From assembly GCA_947561395.2 (NCBI GenBank), contig OX387184.1:62001-126000 (forward strand): DNA of 64,000 bases, read 5' to 3'. Every line of letters starts with the position of its first letter. Positions within the stretch are counted from its first letter, which is position 1. Position numbers and translations under genes: made by a program. The DNA comes from Buxus sempervirens (Eukaryota > Streptophyta > Magnoliopsida > Buxales > Buxaceae). Below are positions 54,835 through 64,000 of this stretch, one piece after another. Below the pieces are notes generated by a model, which did not search any database, was not told where the DNA came from, and saw only the letters and a list, made by a program, of their open reading frames with translations.

Positions 54835-57800
54835 CTAATTACAGTCCAGTCCACATTCCTCCAACAACGGACCATCTGGCTTGGCTAAGAATGGATCAAT
54901 ACGAACCCACAGAAGAGAGAAGATTGATGCAAGAAGAATTGACCAAACAATAATAATTGTCGGTGTCCTGTTCTGCCGTCCCAATAGACCCTTGAGGAAG
55001 GGATAGAGGTGCACAATGACCCAGAAGGCAAAAAAGAGCTTACCAAACAGAGGCCCCCATGACTCGTATCCATTATTAATTGCATTTGAAACACCAGCAA
55101 CCACCCCAATAATGTTTACTATGAGCAGGGTCGTGGGAGGGATAAGTAGCGAGGTCCATTTGAATGCATACAGCTCTGAGAAGTCTTCATCATCTCCGGC
55201 CTTTGATGTCACAGTGAAGTCAGTGTCAACACCGGCTAAAACTTTCAGCAGGCCCTGGAAGACTGCAAAAAGATGAGCAGAAACACCTCCAATAACCCAA
55301 AACTGCTCATTCCTCCACCAGTCATCGATACCAATTCCACTCCATCTCATTTCCAATATACTTGTTGCAAATATACAGATGAAGAGAGAGAGAAACCACA
55401 AGCTTGCAACATTGGTAAGCTGCACCAAAAAAACAAAAAAAGATGACATGATATGTATTTAAAATTAAGCATTGCATTCCATGTAAACAATCTGCTGGTA
55501 AATCTTGTACCTCAGGGGTGATGAATTTGCCGGTGAGTAAACACACAGCAGGTAAGGTACAGTAAGCAAGCAGCGCAATTGAAGTCCATGGATATATGGT
55601 GGCATTTACATATGAAAATCGCTGTAAACGTTTAAGCCCACCACCATACCCATACCAGAGAGGAGAATGCCTGCTTAAAAAAATTTCAACAGAACCAAGA
55701 GCCCACCGAAGGACCTGGTGCAAGCGATCTGAAAGATTGATGGGTGCAGATCCCTTAAATGCTGGTTTTAAGGGAATACAATAAATGGATCGCCATCCAT
55801 GGCAATGCATCTTAAAACCTGTCAAGATATCTTCAGTGACAGAACCGTAAATCCAACCAACCTGGATGCAAAGAAAACTTATTACAGACAAATTCTAAAA
55901 CTAGAACAACTGTTAATTCGAGAGGAATTTGAGCAAAAAAAATCAAAAAACCCGGAATTGATGTTACCTCTTTTCCCCAGTCTGTCTTGTCTTCATAACC
56001 ACAGCTAATAACATGAATAGCTTCTTTTAGAAGAGATGCAGGGCTAGCATCCTTCAGTGTCCCACCATTATCAAGTAAGGTGGAAGCAACAAACACAGGT
56101 GACTGCCCAAATTTCTTTTCCAACTTCTGCTCTGACAACAGAGATGATTTGTCTTTCTCAATACCTGCACACAAGCTCCTCAGTCATCAGAACTCAGATG
56201 ACAAAGTAAAGTACTTTTAGGAGAGCAAAAAGGTACAATGTAAAATTCACTCTACGGCTGAAGTGAATCCATGGCAACTACCAAGAACAGAGGGCCTTCC
56301 TCGGCCACGCCGAGAAGAGGAAGGAGGGGGGGACGCTGTTTGTTATTTGGGTGTGTACCCATGTATGTGAGCGCGCATGAAAAGACAGGTTTTCAATTGC
56401 ACACACACACACACAACCAAATATATATTCTTTTAAACTGACCCTAAAAATTATCATTATGTAAATCTTTGAATTCTTGAACTTGTACAGATTATAAAAC
56501 TAGTCCTAGACAAGAAACAACAGACACTGACAAAAAAATGAGGTAATAAGATCACAAAAATGGCTGAAATTTGTAATTGCTGGCTTAAGATTGCAGAGAT
56601 GAAATACGAGAATTTTACTTTCTTTTATTAGGCTATGTGTCTCCAGCTGGATTTAACACAAGTTTACGGAGACGAAATACAAGATGTTGATTGCCTTTTT
56701 GTCAGCTGTGTCTTGTGTTTGTGTTTTAAGGGTCCATCACTTGGTACAATAATTTAAGTTTTTGGCTGCAAGGATGACAATGCCAATTTGAATCTGACTG
56801 CAACCACTTTGGTATAAAAATCCAAAAATTAGTTCAGTTGAGACTTGAGAGCTTGCTCCTCCAATGTACTAGCTTTTGCAGGACCAACACCAGATTCGGG
56901 TATACATGTGTATGCATGTATGTACGTACCAAAAAACTTTTAGGGCTTAATGAAGATGAGAATTTCTATAAATAAAACCCTCAGTTAAGCCAAATTTATG
57001 TTTACCTTCAATAAACTCTGACACTCCTGTTTCTCCCCTCATAGAATTCCTCTTTTTCTCAGATTTGGGCTTGTTAGTCTTCTTCTTTCTTCCAGAACAG
57101 CAGCAGCCACAGCAGCACCACTTTGGCAAGCAGTTACAGGTCCTTCTTGGTGGTTTCTTTGTCTTTGGAGCGTCATAACCATATAGTGCCTGCCTTCTGA
57201 ACACACACCCAGTACCGACATAAATGGGTCCCTGAATTCCATCCATACCTTTCATGTTGATCTGACATCAAAGATAGATTCATTAGTCTCACACAAAATG
57301 AAAACAAAACAATCAAGCAGTTGGATTAAAGAAACAAGCTTGGTTTATCTGGACATTTCATGCTTACATCAAAGAATACAACATTTCTGTTAGCATATCG
57401 ATCACTCCTGTCAATACCATCAAACCTCTGTGGAAACTGCACATAGCAAATTTTCTTTCCTGTCAATGGGTCCATCATGAAACACATAGCCTCCCTGAGA
57501 GCCTTACTGTTATTGATGTAGTGATCACAATCCAAGTTCAACAAAAAAGGTGCATTTGAAAGCACAGCCGATACTCTGACCTGGTTTACAGATAAATCAG
57601 AACATTAGAAATTAGATGCTGCAATTAACCCCATATACAAAAAAGAAAGTGACTTTTTGTTGGTCACCAACCAAAGCATTCATTGCACCAGCCTTTTTGT
57701 GGTGGTTAAATCCAGGTCTCTTTTCTCTAGAGACATATACAAGGCGGGGTAATTCATTTCCTTCTGTATCATGGCCCCCACTTTGGCCAAGAAACACCTA

Positions 57801-60744
57801 GAGAGGATATGAAGAAACATTAGAAAATAACATTACCAAATTAAGAATAACGAGTAACAAAACTGAAACTGTATGTACCTGAATCATTCCAGGATGATCT
57901 CGGACATTATTCCCAGGCCATGGAGTCCCGTCCTGCATTGTCCACCCTTCCTCTGGTACTTTTTGAGCCTTGGCAACCAAGGCATTGATCCGAACTTTGA
58001 ATTCCTCATACTCTCGCTGCAAGCGAAACCAGCAACAAATTCACCACATCAGAAACAAAAAGCCATCCAGAAAGTAAGTGACATTATACAGGAGAATAAC
58101 ATTTTCAAAAATCGCAGTACCTTCATCGCTCTTCGTTCCTTCACAAATGATGGCAAGACTTTATCCTTGAGATAATCTATCTTCTGAGCAAAATAAAACT
58201 CAGGCGCCCGTGGCTCAATGTTGAACTTCTTGCAAAAAGGAACCCACTTCCTTGCAAACTCAGATGTTTCTGATAATGCTTCAAATGTCAGCATAGCAGC
58301 ACCATCATCAGAAACATAGCAAGAAACTTTGTCAACAGGATAGTCCACAGCAAGAATGGACAGAACCGTGTTTGCAGTCACCATAGGGGGTTCCTTTAAA
58401 GGATCAACTGTACTCACAAATATATCAACTGCAGAGAGTTGAGAAGGCTGGCCTTCCTTCTCATACCTGACAATCAAGCAATCAGGATTTTCATATTAAC
58501 TGAACACAAGGGTTCCAAGCACAAGAAACTAACTTTGACTAAGCACTGACCTCAATGACAGCCTATCTAAATAAGTTTCCCTATCAACTGGGAGCCACTT
58601 TGGGAATTGATCAAGAATCCACGAAATGGCAAACCATATCTCACATATCACAGATACAAGCCACAATGCATATGCGTCCTTCACAGGATGCGTAATTCGG
58701 TAATGAAAGAAGAAACCAATAACTACAAGCCGGATAATGATGATCATACGATATGGGTTGATTTGGCTTGACGGAATGGGCAGCTTCCTTGACAATGGTT
58801 GTCTAGCTTCATCCATCCTGAGCAAAAAGATATTATGGTCATTGAAATTTCAGTGTTTCAAAATTAGGAGCAGCTAATGAAAGATCTATAATTGCCAATC
58901 ATCACTTCTTAAGATAAGATAAAATAGCAAAATGAAATGACATAAATAAAAAATAAAAGCCAGTCACCAAAACCAATTAATGTACCTAAAAGCATCATTG
59001 CTAGGAGAAGCAGTTTTGAGGATTTTAAAGAGGCCTATTGTGTGCGTAGAAAACAGAACCAATTAACATAACTAACAACAAGTATCTGTATGCATCATCA
59101 TTGGGAGGAAGCATTTTCAGAATTTTGAAAGGGCCCTCCTCCTCAGTTGTCAAAATAACCGAAAAAATGTATCAGGGATATAAGTAAAAATCACCATATA
59201 ATTTTTTTTTTATATACTCTACATAATTTTGTAACCATCAAGAGGAATACTGAAGCCAAGAGAAACAAATTCGACTTTAATGTTCACAAGCAAGTAATCC
59301 AGTCACTACTACATCAATCGTAATTATCCTTCCAGTTATAAGCTTCAAAATATCAAGTGCTTACAAGGGCAGATCTGGGCCATCCCCATCGTTGTCCCAG
59401 TCTTTGCCGCCAATATCATTTTTCATCACTTGTAATTTTTCTTGCTTCTGCTTCCAATTTTCCATTCTCTCCTTCCAAGCCACACTTCCATAACCATAAG
59501 CAGCCAAGTCCTTCGAAGGATCCATGGATCTAGGTTGTACTGCAGAAGAAAAATTTTCCCCCACGTGTGAGTTTGATTTTTTTTTTTTTTTTTATCAAAC
59601 AAAGATAGATTTGGATCCAAGAAGGGAATGCTCCTTTGCATCTAAGAGGAGTGAAACCAGTAAGATGAACAAAGACAAACCCTTTAACTGGCAAGGTCAA
59701 AATACCTGGAAGGCTATTATCCGAAAAGGGAAGAGGATGGATCCTTTTCCCTCCCCCGCCCATAAAAGAAGGGACCAAAGCATGCTGTTCGGGGGGTATG
59801 TCATCAACCTGCAACAAAGCTAAGATTATTGTCGTTGGGAATTTCATATACGGTTTAGACCAGAAAGCACAAAACGATGAAGAAAATTAACAGCCAAAAG
59901 ATGAGAACAAAGTAAATAGCACATTATAAATAACAAACAATCTTTGACAAGTCCATTTTGCCGATCAGAAAGGTGTGAGCAAGAAATTCAATAAGCACAA
60001 AAATTTAAGACAGAATTTTCAGGGGCTGTGGTAGTTAAGTAGAAGTACCATCTGGCCATTGGTAAGCAAAGGCAGTTGAGGTGTCGTATAAACAACTTGA
60101 GGCAGGTCTAAATCGCCGGCCCGACCATAGCTCATGTGACCCTGAAGCATGGACTCAGCAAGATAATGCATATCCCGCTTATCCCTCCCAGCAAAACTAA
60201 ACTCATTCTCGAGGTCGTCGATGTCGTCTTCTTCTTCATCGCCCTCAACTCTAGCGCAACCTGTGTGTGAATGAATTCCCAGTAATTCGTTAGATCTGGG
60301 AAGATGATAATCCAAAACCAAAGAGTCAACAATCAACGGTTGGCATCGCTTACCCTTGAGACGTTTGAACCTAGTTTTGCACTGTGGGCACACTTGGCTT
60401 CCTTCTCTCCTCTCGTACTCGTAGCAAGTCCTGCAAACAGGGAAGGCGCACTCGTTGCAGGCCACGAAGAGCTCGCCATCCACAGTGAGCCCAACATCGT
60501 CACCACAAATGTGGCAGATTTGCCCACTTAGCTGCTGCAACGGCCTTGGCTGAAACAACAACAACAGCAAGAAAACTCAGAAGTATGCTGTCGAACGTCA
60601 ACCATCTCAGAAAGAAATCGGAATGCCCAAACGTCGACTGCAAGACAAGAGGTTAGAACTTACGCCAGATTCTCCCTCCCGGCGAATGACAACCAATTCA
60701 TTCCTGTTGTGAGATCCTGCAACCAAACCTGCACTGGCCTCCAT
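54835..60744 (-). CDS. CESA6: Cellulose synthase catalytic subunit, CESA6 clade, fourteen exons
   Basis: Family-2 glycosyltransferase that extends beta-1,4-glucan from UDP-glucose in the plasma-membrane rosette complex. Minus-strand exons: 60744-60664, 60549-60354, 60260-60049, 59808-59706, 59539-59365, 58817-58551, 58466-58121, 58016-57879, 57797-57672, 57580-57368, 57261-57006, 56164-55968, 55861-55511, 55419-54835. All are GT-AG, phases agree, and the product is 1081 residues (family about 1080). N-terminal RING-type zinc finger CHICGDDVG ... [17 protein letters not shown] ... CPQC (about 38-84); acidic segment ([16 protein letters not shown]); two membrane helices (about 275-330); catalytic Asp in [12 protein letters not shown] in [17 protein letters not shown] in [16 protein letters not shown]; then six C-terminal helices. 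The end [10 protein letters not shown] and start [16 protein letters not shown] best fit the primary-wall CESA6/2/5/9 clade. That assignment, and so a role in growing cell walls, is inferred. Confidence 0.97.
57130..57180 (-). other. Cysteine-rich stretch of the CESA class-specific region
   Basis: In exon 11 the protein reads [20 protein letters not shown], eight Cys in 14 residues, then a Lys-rich tail. CESA variable region 2 has Cys residues reported to be S-acylated in Arabidopsis, so this cluster is a likely acylation site. Confidence 0.6.
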
Positions 60745-61401
60745 TGCTCACAGAATTAGAAATACGCCACACCAATTTGGGTAAAACCACAGTTTTGTTT
60801 CAGATCCGTAGTTAGTTGGTAGTTCAGACCAAAAAGATCTAACTTCTAGAGGAGCAGATCCAGAGATTTGATCATACAAAGTGGATCGTAGTAGGATCTG
60901 GAAGAAACCCTAGTACGGACAGGAGAAATAGGCATGGATATGAAGCACCCCCATGTTAGACAGAGTTGGGGGTACTGTGTAACTGTTGACAACGAAGCTC
61001 CTTCCTAGCGCCTCTCTTATTATTGAGATTGTTATTCCTTGCTTCCCTACCTCAATAAATCAACGCTAAAAATCTCCCCTTTTTCAGTAAAAACATGGAG
61101 CATTCTTGAATGCAAAAAAATAATAGTTACAGAAGCGACTGCGTCAAGAAAGAAAAATGAAAGGTAAAAGGGAAGGAGAGAATTCAACTGAACAAGAATA
61201 GGAGTGATGGGACTTTGAGAGTGCAAGGATGATAAAAAAGGGAAAAATAATGAGAAAACCCTACACACACAAAACCCTTTTTAAGTTCTGCAATGCAACT
61301 ATCTTTTGCCACTCGTTAATACCTTAATCAACATCTCCGCCGACACAGCTAATGCATCAAAGCTACCAAAGATATAAATTATTAGTTAAAAAAGGGGGAA
61401 T

Positions 61402-61403
<2 letters not shown>

Positions 61404-61486
<83 letters not shown>

Positions 61487-61491
61487 GGGGG
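61404..61491. repeat. GA microsatellite followed by a G-run
   Basis: About 36 uninterrupted GA units (61404-61475) then about 15 G. On the CESA sense strand this is C-run plus (CT)n, about 660-750 bp upstream of the ATG. Confidence 0.95.
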
Positions 61492-62639
61492 AGGGAACTT
61501 GGAGTACGAAAGACGGAAAAAAACAAAAGATGCTCAAGAGAAATTTACAGACTTTAACTCTATTTTGACTCAACAGATGACGCTGTTAGCGTTTGTTACC
61601 CATACGTGCTTTTCAACACTGACTGTAGTTTTTTTTAACAGAAAACAAATTTACTCTCATAGAGGAGGACGGAACGGCCGCGTGAAGAGAAAGACAACCA
61701 CAGCTGACTGGAGCAAAAGACAGGTGTGAAGCAGCGAGTGTCGGCAGAACAAATAAGCAGCGAGGCATGAAATGTAATAATAATATACAAACGAGGGAAA
61801 TTAAATTACATCTGCTGTCCGGTGACTTAAGCTGCCAATTCCACCCAGATAGGAATGGGGCAGGTTAAACGGTAACCCGTCCCACACAAAATGGGATGAC
61901 TCGGGTCGGGTCTAACCTAACCCACACCTACTCCATCTTATTTATTATTTAAATATTTTGTATGTATTAAAAATTTTATTTTAACATATATTATGTATAG
62001 TAGGGCGAATTCGCCAAAACTCACCCCGTTGCCATTCCTACACATAGATCCCTTTATTCTTTCCAATTTATATCGACCTCCTTCGTACTTGCTATGAAGA
62101 CGTCCTTCTCTTAAAGAAGGAATGAAATCTTTTACTATGTTAATTTGAATTGGTGCTTACTTTGCCTCTGAGATCCTACCATGTAGAGTATCTCATAATC
62201 AATGTTTTTCTCACATAAAAAAACATTGACCATGAGATGCTCCACACCACATTATCACAGGCTGGGCGCCAGTCATTCAACCCAAAAGCTTAAGCTATTA
62301 GGTGATAGCTGTCTACCCACCCTTATATGGTCCAAAATCTCCCCTTTCCTATCTGATGTGGAATGGAGACCCTTGGCAATATGGCAGCATCTCATAGCCA
62401 AAGCAAAATATTTCATCTTGTTAAAGAAAGTGATGGCATCAACGACATATCTTTGTCTTCAACGGTTTTTATCCCTCTCCAAGTGGGATACCAGAAGACA
62501 AGTTGATATAAGAGGCAAGTTGATATAAGGAAGAAACGTATTTGATCTTCAAGACAAATGAAATCCTTACCACAGTGATAAGTTAGGGCATTGAAATTGT
62601 AATTTAAAGTACCATTACTTTAATGACTTGAAATCTGCC

Positions 62640-62760
62640 AGAGCCCTTGGCTGGAAGATCTGCCGGTGAGTATGTATCCAAATAGGTTTTGTGAAGCTGA
62701 CGTGTACACATGCATTGCCATTGGACTAGCAGATCTTCAAATGATAAGGTCTAGGTGATA
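62640..62760. repeat. Decayed relative of the foldback at 13737-13857
   Basis: Shares GGAAGATCT, CGGTGAGT, GCTGACGTGTACAC and TTGGACTAGCAGATCTT-like blocks in the same order with 13741-13840, but the stem is no longer perfect. Confidence 0.55.
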
Positions 62761-63657
62761 TGGTCTCTACTTTAACCATCATTTCTTGGAGTAATTCCTA
62801 CTTTTTGTGACATCTTTGTGAGCATTTCTTCTAGAGCCAAAATCCAATGTTTCGGTGAAACCACCAATTGGGATGAATTGTAGGGTTTTGGCCCCTTGTT
62901 GAAAAGGGCATCCATCCGCACGTTTCACGCTAGCCAAACGATCTAGACATCGTTGCTTTGTTGTTTATTGACGACTAAACACAGTTAGAAGATGCCTCTA
63001 ACAAACGGTGATGAAGAACATTCACCTCACGAGTGGTGACGAAGGACAAGTACCAGTGAAGCGAACTAGTGATAAACCCTGAGATCGTTTCAATGTAAAT
63101 GGTAATGAAAGACGAAAACTTGCTTACCAGAAAAAGCAAAGAAAAAAAACATAAAGATAACGGCTTCAACACAAGAGAGTCTAATGTAAATTATGAAAGT
63201 GTAGGGGTCTGGTCGTGATTACTAGATACCTTAGGGGAAGGCAAGTACAATATGTGCGAATGACGTTGCCTGTTACTCGGAAGAAAACACAGAATGTCCA
63301 AGCAGATACGAGTGCGATACGAAATACAAAGCAGAAAATTGTAATAAATAAATAAAAAGAAAATAATAGCTGTGCACCTGGCTGTATGTTGAGCGGTCAC
63401 ATCTCACATTGAGAAGAGGCGGGCAGCTGCCCGTTTCCCCTGACCCCATCAGCGTCCAGCTCCATCACACCTCGCCCCAACACCAAGCCCGTTACTTTGC
63501 TGGTCCTACAATTCCTTGCATCCGTTGACCCAGCGCGTTTTCTTCGGATTTATCATTTACTGATCACATTTTTTTTAAATGAAAATCGCTTGACTTAGAG
63601 CAGTAGCAGAACCAAGACTCCAAATCTGGGGGCCAAAAAATATTTCAATTAACACTT

Positions 63658-63840
63658 CTCATGAAATATAAAAATTTTAATGAGTTGGGGATAGGCAAAC
63701 CAGAAATTTTAGAAGAAGTTCTAATGAAATATAAAAATTTCAATGAGTTGGGGGGCAAACCAGAAATTTTAGAAAGGATTCTCATGAAATATAAAAATTT
63801 TCAATGGGTTGGGAGGGTAAACCAAAAATTTTAGAGGGGG
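63658..63840. repeat. Three tandem units of about 62 bp
   Basis: ATGAAATATAAAAATTT starts at 63661, 63724 and 63784. Each unit ends with CCAGAAATTTTAGA or a variant, and G-runs (GGGGGGC) lie between. Confidence 0.88.
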
Positions 63841-64000
63841 CAAAACATAAATTTTAATTAAAAAATATATAAAATACATACATTTTTTATTATAAAAAAA
63901 AGTTGGTGGTTCCACCACCAACTTAGAGCCAACTACTCTGAAAATTCGCCATTAGCTGAGCTGTTGTTGTTGCTAAAGACATTATTTTTGCTCTTGTCAC

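Larger units (their letters stand above)
60745..64000. other. Region upstream of CESA and right flank
   Basis: 60745 to about 61350 is the likely CESA leader and promoter; the transcription start cannot be fixed. A long GA microsatellite follows. Beyond 61800 are unassigned repeats: a foldback near 62180-62245 (GAGTATCTCAT...CAATGTTTTT and its near complement), a decayed relative of the 13.7-kb foldback (62640-62760), and 62-bp tandem units. No gene recognised. Confidence 0.5.

Noticed and set aside
61352..61729. 125-codon plus-strand frame with a long Glu-Arg repeat
   Set aside because: It is the GA microsatellite translated.

Overview
This is nuclear DNA from a flowering plant, probably a woody dicot or other non-grass. 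The evidence is multi-exon genes with GT-AG introns, plant-only gene families (a plant cellulose synthase, a plastid-type CLC channel, a Golgi nucleotide-sugar transporter) and dense nested plant retrotransposons. No bacterial or organellar genes, tRNAs or CRISPR arrays were recognised. The species cannot be named from the sequence.

Layout. 1-1296: unassigned flank. 1297-13720: a decayed minus-strand Ty3/gypsy element with both LTRs and a 5-bp target-site duplication (TSD). Three younger insertions split it, each with its own perfect TSD: long solo LTR A (2640-5908), its relative B (8008-10710) and a Cassandra-type TRIM whose LTRs carry a 5S-rRNA-like sequence (12235-13023). 13726-16244: intergenic with foldback repeats. 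16245-24416: five-exon gene for a UDP-rhamnose/UDP-galactose transporter (URGT family), with a 5.7-kb third intron holding a LINE relic and a MITE-like repeat. 24417-29133: AT-rich intergenic DNA with some exon-like pieces. 29134-33885: an essentially intact Ty1/copia element with unusual TA...CA LTR ends. 33891-35135: a tentative, unrecognised multi-exon gene on the minus strand that the copia element may have broken. 35136-38012: duplications and a region bounded by inverted repeats. 38013-45703: a 5'-truncated L1-like LINE with poly(A) and a 17-bp TSD, carrying long LTR D (38653 to about 43737), itself carrying solo LTR C (39221-42521). 47553-52661: seven-exon CLC-e type chloride channel gene. 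52930-53410: gypsy integrase relic. 54835-60744 (minus): fourteen-exon CESA6-clade cellulose synthase gene. 60745-64000: upstream and intergenic DNA with a long GA/CT microsatellite.

How the genes relate. They do not form an operon. URGT and CESA both serve cell-wall synthesis: URGT supplies sugar nucleotides to the Golgi for pectin and other matrix polysaccharides, and CESA makes cellulose at the plasma membrane. CLC-e acts in the chloroplast. I give their closeness no functional meaning.

The most interesting material is in the repeats: one long-LTR family present three times only as solo LTRs, with a 147-bp tandem array in one copy and copy-specific inverted-motif modules around the promoter; the copia element with TA...CA ends; and LINE/LTR nesting with a deletion at one junction. 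I found no clearly new enzymatic system.
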